NCBI GenBank assembly: GCA_937876375.1
Contig: CALEHY010000009.1
Coordinates: 62,001 to 126,000 of the forward strand
Length of the DNA: 64,000 bases
Source: an uncultured Clostridia bacterium
Lineage (GTDB): Bacteria > Bacillota > Clostridia > Oscillospirales > Acutalibacteraceae
Direction of reading: 5' to 3'
The position numbers and the translations under genes are program-made. The notes beneath the pieces were generated by a model. It was not told the DNA's origin. It did not search any database and worked only from the letters and a program-made list of their open reading frames with translations. The stretch's first letter is position 1. Every line of letters begins with the position of its first letter. Positions 36,368 to 44,765 of the stretch are shown piece after piece.

Positions 36368-38344
36368 CTACTCCTTTGGAACGAAATTGAATTTGTTATC
36401 AGTCGCATACTTTTCGGCATATGAGCCTGATGGTGCATATATCTTTACCCTACTACCGTTATAAAAGGCATTAGAGCCGATTAAGTTAAGTGTTGATGGA
36501 AGATATATATCCCTTAATGTAACGCTATAAAACGCATATGTGCCGATCGAGGTAACCGAGCTAGGTAATGTCAACTCTGTTATCTTCGTACTCATAAAGG
36601 CATAGTCACCAACAGTCCGTACAGTGCTTGGAATAACTAATGATTTTATATTAGTTGTCTTAAACGCATTTGATGGTATCGAGGTCATCGATGATGGAAT
36701 AGTTACACCAGTAAGACCAGTACAACGCTCGAACGCACCAGCACCAACGCTTTCTAGGTGATTCAATTCGCCCATATCAATGTTTCTACAAGCGTAGAAT
36801 GCACTCTCACCAGCAGACTTAAATCTTGAATTAAAGCTGTCGAACTCGACATTCTCATCAGCATAAAAGCCGAACTTGCCTACTGACACGATATTTCCAG
36901 CACCCTTTACGAGTTCTAGGTCCTCACACTCACTAAAAGCATAATCACCAACGGTAGTCACTGTACCATCAAGCTTTACCTTCGTTAGCTTTGAGCAATT
37001 CTCACACAAACGATCAGGTATCGATGAAATGCTAGATGGAATGGTTAGCTCCTTAATAGCAGTGTTCCTAAACGCTGACTCACCAATATATGTGTACTTG
37101 CCAAGAGTTAAATCAGACAATTTACTACAATTCTTAAATGCAGAGCTACCAACATATTCAACATTTGGTGCATTGAAATATGTCAAATCTCCACAGCCCT
37201 CAAAAGCTTGGGCAAATATCTTTTTGACAGTGCTTGATGAAAAGCTCTTAACACCAGTGTCCTTGAACATTTTTGCACTGATTGCATACACAGGTGTTCC
37301 ATCAATATAGCTAGCATCAATGCTAGTACTTGATCCAAGATAGTTTGTGATATATGCACCCTTGTCATTCTTCAAGTAACTGAACTGACTGTTTGAGCAT
37401 ATTTGTGAGCCCCTTGTTTCCTCATCTGGTCTAACTGTGATATTAATCTTGATAGTAGCGTTCTTGTATAGAATGGTTAATACATGGTCAGCCGTCTTGT
37501 TCATATCAACTGACTTAGTATAAAAATCACAATCAGCAAGCGTAATACTCTTGCTAGTGTTATCAGAATAATATGCTGTCATAGCAAGACCGTTATAATT
37601 TAAGCGTTCACCATAGATATAATCAGTCTTCATATTCTTTGTATCGTAAAGCAATCTAACTAGTGTTGTTTCACCCTTATCATTAAGGTCGGTTGGTGAG
37701 GTTGGTGCAACATAAGCACTTTGGGAGGTAGGCTGTGTTGAACGCTCCCCACCATCATCGACCTCCTTAACAGTGGTACCCCTGTTATCCACTGTAGAAG
37801 GATTAGTTGTACTACTTGAAGAAGTCGTCTTGTCCGTATTAGTAGTCTTTTCGTTATTATTTGTAGATGAATTATTATCAGTAGTTATGTCGTCGCCAAA
37901 TATATTTTCGAACTTGTCGTTGTTATTAAACAAATCGTTATCATCAAGTGGTGTTGCTCCCTTGATTCTTTCAGCGATAGTAGCGATAATATCGAAATCA
38001 GTAATTGCCTTTACAGCAGCATTGGCTGTAAATGTGCCAGAAGCGATAACAGCGACAAGCATTGCAATCTTTACTGGTCGTGATATACGCTGTAATCTAT
38101 TGAGATGAAGGATTGAATGAATAGCAGATAGATACTTATCTGATGAGACTAATGGCACTAGAATATTGTTACCTTCTTCACGCTCAATCTCATCGAGCGC
38201 AACGATACAAGCCTCTACCAAATCCACGTCGATATCGCACTCATCCTTAAGTAGTTCGTTATCAATGATAGCATTTAGCTCAGCCTTGATATCATCATTA
38301 TAAATATTAGCAACAATCCTTTTGTCAATATTTAAATGTGCCAT
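36368..38344 (-). CDS. Membrane-anchored LRR protein, candidate anti-sigma factor with extracellular sensor
   Basis: 658 residues. No N-terminal signal: about 90 cytoplasmic residues, helical and charged (IVANIYNDDIKAELNAIIDN, then VDLVEACIVALDEIERE), then one transmembrane helix (about 91-112, VKIAMLVAVIASGTFTANAA), an Asn/Thr/Ser-rich spacer (about 140-205), an Ig-like domain (about 210-300, with YGERLNYNGLAMTAYYSDN) and BspA-type LRR_5 repeats to the end. The gene starts 13 bases after an ECF sigma gene, with AAGGAG. Position and N-in/C-out layout are those of an anti-sigma factor; no zinc HxxxCxxC motif is seen, so the anti-sigma function is inferred. Confidence 0.8.
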   Translation of the reverse strand: MAHLNIDKRIVANIYNDDIKAELNAIIDNELLKDECDIDVDLVEACIVALDEIEREEGNNILVPLVSSDKYLSAIHSILHLNRLQRISRPVKIAMLVAVIASGTFTANAAVKAITDFDIIATIAERIKGATPLDDNDLFNNNDKFENIFGDDITTDNNSSTNNNEKTTNTDKTTSSSSTTNPSTVDNRGTTVKEVDDGGERSTQPTSQSAYVAPTSPTDLNDKGETTLVRLLYDTKNMKTDYIYGERLNYNGLAMTAYYSDNTSKSITLADCDFYTKSVDMNKTADHVLTILYKNATIKINITVRPDEETRGSQICSNSQFSYLKNDKGAYITNYLGSSTSIDASYIDGTPVYAISAKMFKDTGVKSFSSSTVKKIFAQAFEGCGDLTYFNAPNVEYVGSSAFKNCSKLSDLTLGKYTYIGESAFRNTAIKELTIPSSISSIPDRLCENCSKLTKVKLDGTVTTVGDYAFSECEDLELVKGAGNIVSVGKFGFYADENVEFDSFNSRFKSAGESAFYACRNIDMGELNHLESVGAGAFERCTGLTGVTIPSSMTSIPSNAFKTTNIKSLVIPSTVRTVGDYAFMSTKITELTLPSSVTSIGTYAFYSVTLRDIYLPSTLNLIGSNAFYNGSRVKIYAPSGSYAEKYATDNKFNFVPKE

Positions 38345-38357
38345 AGGTATCTCCTTT

Positions 38358-38885
38358 CTAACTAGAGATAATATTCTCCAGTAATTTTTGTAATTTTGGT
38401 TTCATACGAGATATTCGGGTTGTAACAGCTGGAATACTCATTCCAGTTATTGCCGATATCTCGCTAATCTTAAGCTCCTCAACAAATCGCAGTGAGAAAA
38501 GCTCTGCATCCTTTTCACTAAGTGCAGCTGATATCTGTCGAGAGTACTGTTCAAACGCCAATCTATCATCAATCTCAACGCTGATATCCTTTGTATCAAC
38601 ATTTTCGCTGATTTCAACAGAGTTAAGATCACGACGATATTTTTCATAATATTTATGTACATAGTTGTCAGCTGTTTTTAACAAAAAAGCTTTTGAATTA
38701 TGCACCTCAACACCGTTAAGATAATTCTTATACAAGGCAACAAATGTATCTTGGACACAATCTTCAATGCTTGACGGCATTGATTTTAGCCTAGATGCAA
38801 CAAAGCGATATATGAGCGAATAGCACTCATCATATGCTACAGCAAACAGCTCATCTGCCCTGTTCTTATCTTGAACACTCGACAT
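38358..38885 (-). CDS. ECF-family RNA polymerase sigma factor
   Basis: 175 residues from the ATG at 38885 (GGAGG eight bases upstream); a GTG at 38894 is the alternative. Region 2: LFAVAYDECYSLIYRFVASRL, then SIEDCVQDTFVALYKN. Region 4: LSEKDAELFSLRFVEELKISEISAITGMSIPAVTTRISRMKPKLQKLL, a helix-turn-helix of ECF type. First gene of a three-gene leftward operon with the LRR membrane protein and the giant LRR-dockerin protein. A sigma-W-like promoter sits just upstream, so autoregulation is likely. Confidence 0.93.
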   Translation of the reverse strand: MSSVQDKNRADELFAVAYDECYSLIYRFVASRLKSMPSSIEDCVQDTFVALYKNYLNGVEVHNSKAFLLKTADNYVHKYYEKYRRDLNSVEISENVDTKDISVEIDDRLAFEQYSRQISAALSEKDAELFSLRFVEELKISEISAITGMSIPAVTTRISRMKPKLQKLLENIISS

Positions 38886-38922
38886 TAGCCACACCTCCCC
38901 TCAATGTGCTTTCAGTAGTATG

Positions 38923-38948
38923 TACGATTAGCATCGCAAAACCTTACA
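38923..38948 (-). promoter_or_regulatory. Candidate ECF-type promoter of the sigma/LRR operon
   Basis: On the minus strand TGTAAG (38948-38943), exactly 16 bases, then CGTA (38926-38923), about 38 bases ahead of the ATG. This matches the TGAAAC-N16-CGTA architecture of B. subtilis sigma-W-type promoters, including a T-run after the -35. Inferred target of the adjacent ECF sigma factor. Confidence 0.6.
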
Positions 38949-39012
38949 CATTTTTCAAAAAATATTATAACATTTTGAAACAGTATATAAAAGTCATATC
39001 AAATGTTAATTA

Positions 39013-39041
39013 TTGACAATATTTAAAATCAGAAATATAAT
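39013..39041 (+). promoter_or_regulatory. Sigma-A promoter of the GH31 gene
   Basis: Consensus TTGACA (39013-39018), 17-base spacer and consensus TATAAT (39036-39041), 25 bases ahead of the chosen start. Confidence 0.88.
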
Positions 39042-39066
39042 CAAATCATAAAGGATGGATATATTT

Positions 39067-41013
39067 ATGGATAATATTAAAATAGAAAATAATACTATAT
39101 TATTTAACCGATTTGGTGAACTAGTTAGGCTTACAGCTTGTGGCAAAAACGCTATTAGGTTTGAGGGCTTTCCTAGTTGCAAGTTAAATGACGAAAACTT
39201 CACCCTTATTCCGCAATCAGCAGACGCTATAATAGAGGAACACGATAGACTTGTTACTATGCAGGTAGGCTCACTAATGTTCAAGCTAGAGCAAAATGGC
39301 AAGCTAACGGTATACAAGGACGACAAGGTCATACTGGAGGAAAAGCCAGAGCTCACCTTTGAGGATGGATACAGACATTACGAAAGCATTGCAAGTGACC
39401 TATGGTCTGCCAGGATAACCTTCAAGGGTAATGATGGTGAGCATCTTTACGGTCTTGGCCACGAGGCCACTGATTTGTTCGATCTAAAGGGCTGTTCATT
39501 CGATTTGAGAAATGTAAATGCAAAATGCACTATACCATACATATATTCATCACTTGGCTATGGATTTATATGGAATAATCCAGCTGTTGGAAATGTTGAG
39601 CTATCGAACAACCGAACAAGGTGGAGCGTTGGTGCAACGAAAAAGATTGATTTCGTTATCATTGCTGGTAATCCAAAGGAGGTTACCTCTACCCTTGCTG
39701 ATTTGACTGGTCACGCACCGGTTATGCCACACTGGGCAACTGGATTTTGGCAGAGCAGATTAAGATACGAAACACAAGATGACCTAATGGCTGTCGCAAG
39801 ACGATATAATGAAGAAGGCATACCACTATCAGCGATAGTATGTGACTATTTTCACTGGACCGAGCAAGGCGATTACAAATTCGATGAGCGTTACTATCCA
39901 GATATAAAGGCTATGACTAACGAGCTACACGAAATGAACACAAAGCTTGTTGTATCAATGTGGCCAACAATCAATGGCGGTAGCGAAAACTACCACTATA
40001 TGCGAAACAACAATATGCTAATGCGTACTGCAAAGGGTCCAGACAGAGTGTTTGATTTTTATGGATGGAACTGTGAAATTGATGTCACCAATCCTGACAC
40101 CAGAGATTATGTATTCTCAAAGCTAAAGGAGAATTATATCGACAATGGCGTTGATGCGCTATGGTTTGACGAGGCAGAACCGGAAATTCACCCAGAACAT
40201 TTTGACAATCTAATTTGGCACGCAGGACGAGCTGATGAAGTAGCTATGCTCTACCCTTATTACTACTCAAAAATGGCATATGACGGCTTTAAATCAATCA
40301 AAGATGAAGAACCTGTAACACTCACTAGATGCGCATATCTAGGTAGTCAAAAATTTGGTGCTCTAGTATGGAGTGGAGATATACCTTCGACCTGGAAAAG
40401 CTTGTCTGCACAGGTAAAGGCTGGTCTAAATATGGCTATGTGTGGCATTCCTTGGTGGAACACAGATATTGGTGGTTTCTATGGTGGCGACACTACAAGT
40501 GATGACTACAGAGAGCTACTTGTTAGATGGTTTCAATATGGTCTATTCTCTCCAGTTATGCGTATTCATGGTAACCGAAACAGGCATGGTGAAAGAAGCA
40601 ATCTAAAAGAGCCATCAGGTGACCCAAATGAGATTTGGAGCTATGGTGAGGACAACTACGAGATACTAAAAGAGCTAGTATTCCAAAGAGAAAGACTACG
40701 ACCATATATCGAAAAGCAAATGGAGACAGCGTCAAAGTGTGGATATCCAGTTATGAGGCCAATGTACTTTGAATTTCCAGATGATGAGGTATGCTACGAC
40801 TTAGGCACACAGTATATGTTTGGTGATGACATACTCTTTGCTCCAATAGTAAATAAGGGCGAAACAGAGCGTATGGTGTATCTACCAGATGGCGAATGGA
40901 TACTGACAAAGGACAAAAAAATATACCAGCAAGGCTGGCATAGTGTAAAGGCAAATATAAATGAATTTATTGCATTCGTGAAAAAAGGTAGCGAAGTAAT
41001 AAATTGCTTCTAA
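39067..41013 (+). CDS. GH31 alpha-glycosidase (alpha-glucosidase or alpha-xylosidase type)
   Basis: 648 residues from the ATG at 39067, chosen because the AAGGATGG ribosome site overlaps the earlier ATG at 39055. No signal peptide, so cytoplasmic. N-terminal galactose-mutarotase-like domain (GEHLYGLGHEATDLFDLKG), then the catalytic barrel: HWATGFWQSRLRYE, the nucleophile region DALWFDEAEPE, and the later VWSGDIPSTWKSL and MRIHGNRNRHGERSN that hold the acid/base and substrate contacts. Substrate (isomaltose-, xyloglucan- or other alpha-linked oligosaccharides) cannot be fixed from sequence alone. Stands alone, divergent from the sigma operon. Confidence 0.9.
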   Translation: MDNIKIENNTILFNRFGELVRLTACGKNAIRFEGFPSCKLNDENFTLIPQSADAIIEEHDRLVTMQVGSLMFKLEQNGKLTVYKDDKVILEEKPELTFEDGYRHYESIASDLWSARITFKGNDGEHLYGLGHEATDLFDLKGCSFDLRNVNAKCTIPYIYSSLGYGFIWNNPAVGNVELSNNRTRWSVGATKKIDFVIIAGNPKEVTSTLADLTGHAPVMPHWATGFWQSRLRYETQDDLMAVARRYNEEGIPLSAIVCDYFHWTEQGDYKFDERYYPDIKAMTNELHEMNTKLVVSMWPTINGGSENYHYMRNNNMLMRTAKGPDRVFDFYGWNCEIDVTNPDTRDYVFSKLKENYIDNGVDALWFDEAEPEIHPEHFDNLIWHAGRADEVAMLYPYYYSKMAYDGFKSIKDEEPVTLTRCAYLGSQKFGALVWSGDIPSTWKSLSAQVKAGLNMAMCGIPWWNTDIGGFYGGDTTSDDYRELLVRWFQYGLFSPVMRIHGNRNRHGERSNLKEPSGDPNEIWSYGEDNYEILKELVFQRERLRPYIEKQMETASKCGYPVMRPMYFEFPDDEVCYDLGTQYMFGDDILFAPIVNKGETERMVYLPDGEWILTKDKKIYQQGWHSVKANINEFIAFVKKGSEVINCF

Positions 41014-41020
41014 ACAAAAA

Positions 41021-41045
41021 AGCAGAGAACAAATTGTTCTCTGCT
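41021..41045. terminator. Bidirectional terminator between GH31 and STAS genes
   Basis: Near-perfect palindrome AGCAGAGAACAA with complement, flanked by A-runs and T-runs on each side, between convergent genes. Confidence 0.9.
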
Positions 41046-41053
41046 TTTTAATA

Positions 41054-41347
41054 TTACTCAATTGTAAGAATATCAAGAAAACCAGTAATGTCAAAAACGT
41101 CCATAACGTCATCGTTAACATTAACAAGTTTCATCTTGCCAAGCTGATTCATCATCTTCTGTGCCTTAAGGATAACACGAAGACCAGCTGATGAAATGTA
41201 CTCTACTCCTGCAAAATCAAGTACAAGATCAGTGATATCAGCGATAGCGTCAATCTCCTTCTCAAGCTCTGGTGCTGTGGTAGTATCAATTCTACCCTCA
41301 ATAGCAATTGTTAGAACAGTAGCGTCCATATTCTTATTAATAACCAT
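41054..41347 (-). CDS. STAS-domain anti-anti-sigma-factor-like protein
   Basis: 97 residues, a stand-alone STAS domain. The phosphorylatable serine context is present (VEYISSAGLRVILKAQK), as in SpoIIAA/RsbV, which bind an anti-sigma kinase when dephosphorylated. No cognate SpoIIAB/RsbW-type kinase is in the window. AAGGAG precedes the ATG; it is 15 bases after the HD hydrolase gene, apparently the last gene of that leftward unit. Confidence 0.9.
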   Translation of the reverse strand: MVINKNMDATVLTIAIEGRIDTTTAPELEKEIDAIADITDLVLDFAGVEYISSAGLRVILKAQKMMNQLGKMKLVNVNDDVMDVFDITGFLDILTIE

Positions 41348-41362
41348 AATATAATCTCCTTT

Positions 41363-41899
41363 TTATAATTTCCAACTGTCGATAGGCTCATATAGAAACG
41401 ACATTTCTGTCATCGGCTCGTCAAGACTTTGTGCAAGCTCTTTAACAGCAGTCTTAATATCATCAGAGAAATCAAGGAACCAGTCAACAGTCTCTAAAAT
41501 ATATTTTCTTTTGAACTCATTTGAGGTGACATATGCACTACGCAAATTATGTAGTCTATCAGCAGCCTTAATTTGAAATGCGATATCATTCTTCTTAATA
41601 GCGTCGATATACTCTGCCATAACGTAGCCATCCGTCTTGGTAAGCAGCTTAACAGCCTCAAGCACTTTTTCGTTTGAATATTCAAGTATCTCTTGCTCTG
41701 TAGCGTCAGTATCCTCTAACAAATCGTGAAACAGTCCAGTAATTTGGTAGTCGATACCAAGCCCTTTATCACGAGCATAAACACTAACAGCAATAGGATG
41801 GATGATATAAGGCTCTCCACCCTTGCGATACTGACCATCGTGTTTTCTTGATGCGTAGCCAAGCGCCTTTAAATATTTTTCTGTATCATTCATAATCAT
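41363..41899 (-). CDS. HD-domain (p)ppGpp-hydrolase-type protein (small alarmone hydrolase-like)
   Basis: 178 residues. The hydrolase domain of RelA/SpoT in stand-alone form: ALGYASRKHDGQYRKGGEPYIIHPIAV, the metal motif LFHDLLEDTDAT, and KAADRLHNLRSA. Such proteins (Mesh1-like) remove the 3' pyrophosphate from (p)ppGpp. The first ATG at 41899 overlaps the stop of the upstream synthetase gene (ATGA), so translation is coupled; ATG 41893 is also possible. Confidence 0.85.
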   Translation of the reverse strand: MIMNDTEKYLKALGYASRKHDGQYRKGGEPYIIHPIAVSVYARDKGLGIDYQITGLFHDLLEDTDATEQEILEYSNEKVLEAVKLLTKTDGYVMAEYIDAIKKNDIAFQIKAADRLHNLRSAYVTSNEFKRKYILETVDWFLDFSDDIKTAVKELAQSLDEPMTEMSFLYEPIDSWKL

Positions 41900-42957
41900 A
41901 ACTCTTGTGCGAGGGCAAGCACTCTCTTTGCTTGACGCTCTGCTCTAGCACCAGCACCAAGTGAAATAGTCATAAACTCAACTATTCTGTCGTAATCATA
42001 ACCCTTGTTAATAAGTTCTGCACGACAAAGGAAACGCAAACCAACATTTGATGACAGAATATCCAAATCAGTATTCATGAGCATTCTCTTTGCAAGCTTA
42101 AGAGCAAGATCCTTGTTATCAACTAATAGCTTGTTCAAATCGCCAAGTGTTGTTACACCAAGGAATGCAAGCTGCTGAATATATGGCTCAGCAGAAATAT
42201 TACTGATTTCTGCACCATCACACAAATCTGATAGTTCATGCATAAATGCTTGCATATTCTTATTTAGGCTAACAAATGTATTTAGTGATACATTATCAAT
42301 ATGTAAATCATCAGCTGTACCGTTAGTGATATGCTCACGAACGCTATCCTCATATGCTTCAATATCGTCACGAATCTTCACAAACTGCTCATCAGCAATC
42401 TCGAGAATACTAGCTATACGAGAGAAATTACGAGTTACCATTCTAGGCACACCAAAGTCAGTCTTGTATCCCAAATCATGATTGATAACAGCCCAAGTGT
42501 GCTGTAGAGTTGTTCTAATCTGAATTTCGAACTTTTTACCACAAATATTGTCTGGATAATCACTATCCATTGGAAGTGAACAGATATAATGTAGTGAAAG
42601 ATAACCAAATGCATCCGGCTTAATAATAGCACGCTTATCCACTGAATTCTCCCAGTCGATATCGAACTCATTCTCAACAAGTCTAGCAATATCATCGATT
42701 TCGTCAGAGAAGAAAACGATAATTCTAGCACCAAGAATATCTGTAATATCAGCAAGTGAGCTGTATTTTTCACCCTTAAGCTCAAGCTTACCAGCCAGGC
42801 TCTTTTCTTCCTTTACTCTGTGCTCAATAGCTAGAGGAGAAATATTGTTCTCCTTTAATCTAGAGGATAGAAGACTGTGAACAACATCACCAAGCTGAAT
42901 AAAATCAGGACGCTGTGTCTTGTACTCGTCCATGATCATCTTGCATTTTAAATCCAT
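41896..42957 (-). CDS. RelA/SpoT synthetase-domain protein
   Basis: 353 residues. N-terminal half is the (p)ppGpp synthetase fold: LADITDILGARIIVFF, KPDAFGYLSLHYIC (the YxSLH nucleotide site) and EIQIRTTLQHTWAVINHDLGYK with the catalytic glutamate. No HD, TGS or ACT domains, so it is not a long RSH enzyme; the remaining 150 residues are helical and unassigned. AGGAGG precedes the ATG. It is coupled to the separate hydrolase gene downstream, so synthesis and removal of the nucleotide sit in two adjacent proteins. Confidence 0.85.
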   Translation of the reverse strand: MDLKCKMIMDEYKTQRPDFIQLGDVVHSLLSSRLKENNISPLAIEHRVKEEKSLAGKLELKGEKYSSLADITDILGARIIVFFSDEIDDIARLVENEFDIDWENSVDKRAIIKPDAFGYLSLHYICSLPMDSDYPDNICGKKFEIQIRTTLQHTWAVINHDLGYKTDFGVPRMVTRNFSRIASILEIADEQFVKIRDDIEAYEDSVREHITNGTADDLHIDNVSLNTFVSLNKNMQAFMHELSDLCDGAEISNISAEPYIQQLAFLGVTTLGDLNKLLVDNKDLALKLAKRMLMNTDLDILSSNVGLRFLCRAELINKGYDYDRIVEFMTISLGAGARAERQAKRVLALAQEL

Positions 42958-43030
42958 AACGACCTCCTATAATCATTTATTGAAATTATATCACGAAAAT
43001 AACACCATTTCAATAAAATAATACAAAAAA

Positions 43031-43052
43031 GACTTAAGCCTTCGCTTAAGTC
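43031..43052 (-). terminator. Terminator of the original tRNA-Lys gene
   Basis: Nine-bp perfect stem GACTTAAGC with loop CTTC/GAAG, six bases past the CCA end of the tRNA fragment and followed on the minus strand by TTTTTT. Confidence 0.85.
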
Positions 43053-43057
43053 TTTAA

Positions 43058-43103
43058 TGGTGGCTCATCCGGGAATCGAACCCGGGACACCTTGATTAAA
43101 AGT
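43058..43103 (-). other. Prophage attachment site: 3' fragment of a tRNA-Lys(UUU) gene
   Basis: The minus strand reads from the anticodon loop (ACTTTTAATC, anticodon TTT) through the variable loop, a complete T arm (CCCGGGTTCGATTCCCGG) and the acceptor 3' strand ATGAGCC plus encoded CCA: 46 nt. The matching 5' half (starting GGCTCAT, with the D arm) is not upstream; non-tRNA sequence follows. This is the displaced tail left when a phage integrates into a tRNA gene. The intact tRNA should lie at the other prophage end beyond the window. Confidence 0.88.
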
Positions 43104-43267
43104 TATAATTTCTACACTTTTGTGCCACCATACGCAACCATAGTAAACTGTACGCAAACACCCTATTTATCAGCGTTCTACCGATTTTTAAGAGAAAACT
43201 TGTCGTATAGTGAAATATGGTTGAATATAGTGATTTTTGGTATCGTGTCACACAAATGTCACACAAA
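43104..43267. other. Non-coding phage end with two pairs of direct repeats
   Basis: Between the att fragment and the GH25 stop. Contains TACGCAAMCA twice, 20 bases apart (43131 and 43151), and a tandem TGTCACACAAA pair (43246-43267). They could be integrase or excisionase arm sites. No supported gene; small open frames here lack ribosome sites. Confidence 0.4.
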
Positions 43268-44101
43268 TTACACCATAGTTAAGTATTGCTTTGCCACCCA
43301 ATATGTAGCCTTATCGTCTCGATTGAACTTAATCTTAACCCAAGTATAACCATTCGCATAATATTCACTACCTGTGAATACATATACAGTTGTACCCTTT
43401 TTCACACAACCATTAAGTGATGATGATTTTAGGTTAGTATCACTACGATAGTTAAGTGTTGTGGTGGTCTTATATTGACACCAAATCATATCCTTAACCA
43501 TCTGGTCACAGTCAACCTCGCCAGTCACACCATTAACCTTTCCGTCATCAGTGTACTGCCATAAATCAAACTCAACCCCCTTAATAGTTGGTACAGATTT
43601 AACACTGTAATGTGCAATCCATAATGAGTAATTAGTGAGTTCAGTTGCTATGTACTTATTCTTATAAAAATCATAGTTGGCGTACACACCTGCTCTATAT
43701 CCATTCGCTGAAATCTTATCACAGAATGTCTTACAAATCTTTGTAAGTTTATCCTTGCCAAGTTTCGCATTATAAAGTCTACCTACAAATCTGTCGCCGT
43801 TCTCTGCATACTCTGCATCAAAATAAATTGGCAAATCAACCTTGTAAGGTTTAATTTTATCAAGTACAAATTGTGCCTCTGCTTTTGCCTCTGCACTTGT
43901 TATGGCTTGCGAATAGAAATATACGCCGACAGGGATTTTGGCGTTATTTAGTGCCTTGATATATTCCTTGAATTTGCTATCAAGTACAATCTTTCCTGCA
44001 TCACCATAACCACGATAACCTACTCGTAGAATTACTGCATCGACCTTTAGCAACTTAATATTTAAGTCGTTGTGTTGTGATATATCAATTACCTTATACA
44101 T
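43268..44101 (-). CDS. Phage endolysin: GH25 lysozyme with C-terminal SH3-like domain
   Basis: 277 residues from the ATG at 44101 (GAGGTG upstream); a GTG at 44110 is less likely because it lies in the ribosome site. GH25 muramidase domain (residues 1-200): VIDISQHND, VILRVGYRGYG, GVYFYSQAITSAEAKAEA and the catalytic DLPIYFDAEYAE, with WQYTDDGKVNGVTGEVDCDQ. The tail (TTTTLNYRSDTNLKSSS, WVKIKFNRDDKATYWVAKQYL) is a bacterial SH3 domain for wall binding. Cuts MurNAc-GlcNAc bonds at the end of infection. Last gene of the late operon. Confidence 0.93.
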   Translation of the reverse strand: MYKVIDISQHNDLNIKLLKVDAVILRVGYRGYGDAGKIVLDSKFKEYIKALNNAKIPVGVYFYSQAITSAEAKAEAQFVLDKIKPYKVDLPIYFDAEYAENGDRFVGRLYNAKLGKDKLTKICKTFCDKISANGYRAGVYANYDFYKNKYIATELTNYSLWIAHYSVKSVPTIKGVEFDLWQYTDDGKVNGVTGEVDCDQMVKDMIWCQYKTTTTLNYRSDTNLKSSSLNGCVKKGTTVYVFTGSEYYANGYTWVKIKFNRDDKATYWVAKQYLTMV

Positions 44102-44123
44102 AATAGTCACCTCTTATATATAA

Positions 44124-44765
44124 TTAATCCTTGCTAACGATACCCTTTGCTACGAATCCAACCTTATAGCCTGCGATTGTCTTATAACAAATCATTGGGC
44201 GACCCTCGTTAGAGCCGAGATACTCAACTCTTTCGTTCTTTGAAACAGAGCCAATTTTAAGTGATAGGTCGCTATCAGCGTATGTATTAGCACCTGTAAG
44301 CATTTTTGCGTTTCCGTACATATTCTTTTCCTCCTTTGGTAAGTTTGCACGATTAACTGGTCGTAGAACGCCGTTAATGTAAGTCTTGTTGTAAGGCTTT
44401 GTGCGAAGTGTCATAGCATCGCCATTACCTGTTGCGTTCTGGTCGTAATAATCAAAAGTGCCATTCTTATTGACACCTGCGATAACAAAGATGTGACCAT
44501 AAGTACCAGATGTTCTAATACCAATATCACCTGCTTTGAGTTCGCCATTTTTGTACTGTGGCGTAATCGCAGTAAAGTTTTTCTTTATCCAACTGTTGTT
44601 GCGATTTTCCCACCAAGTTTTAGCGTTGCCAAAATATCCAATGTTTAAGCCTATTACATTGTAAATGTAATGGTCTGCTAAATCCACACACTGAATACCA
44701 TAGCATCCGTCAAAATCAATCTTCTTACCGACATAGGTCTTAACCCACTTATCAAAAGAAATCAT
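44124..44765 (-). CDS. Phage CHAP-domain endolysin with SH3-like domain
   Basis: 213 residues. CHAP amidase/endopeptidase domain: the catalytic cysteine in GCYGIQCVDLADHYI (about residue 26) and histidine in SGTYGHIFVIAGV (about residue 90), with the following NGTFDYYDQNATG. A C-terminal SH3-like part (residues 150-213) is preceded by a RPVNRANLPKEEKN linker. The start codon overlaps the previous small gene's stop (ATGA). Two lysins with different bond targets sit side by side. Confidence 0.9.
   Translation of the reverse strand: MISFDKWVKTYVGKKIDFDGCYGIQCVDLADHYIYNVIGLNIGYFGNAKTWWENRNNSWIKKNFTAITPQYKNGELKAGDIGIRTSGTYGHIFVIAGVNKNGTFDYYDQNATGNGDAMTLRTKPYNKTYINGVLRPVNRANLPKEEKNMYGNAKMLTGANTYADSDLSLKIGSVSKNERVEYLGSNEGRPMICYKTIAGYKVGFVAKGIVSKD

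Noticed and set aside
43058..43103. A complete tRNA-Lys gene
   Set aside because: Only the part from the anticodon loop to CCA is present; there is no D arm or 5' acceptor strand upstream.
43092..43349. Plus-strand 85-codon frame at the prophage edge
   Set aside because: It crosses the tRNA fragment and the end of the GH25 gene, lacks a ribosome site and opposes all phage genes.
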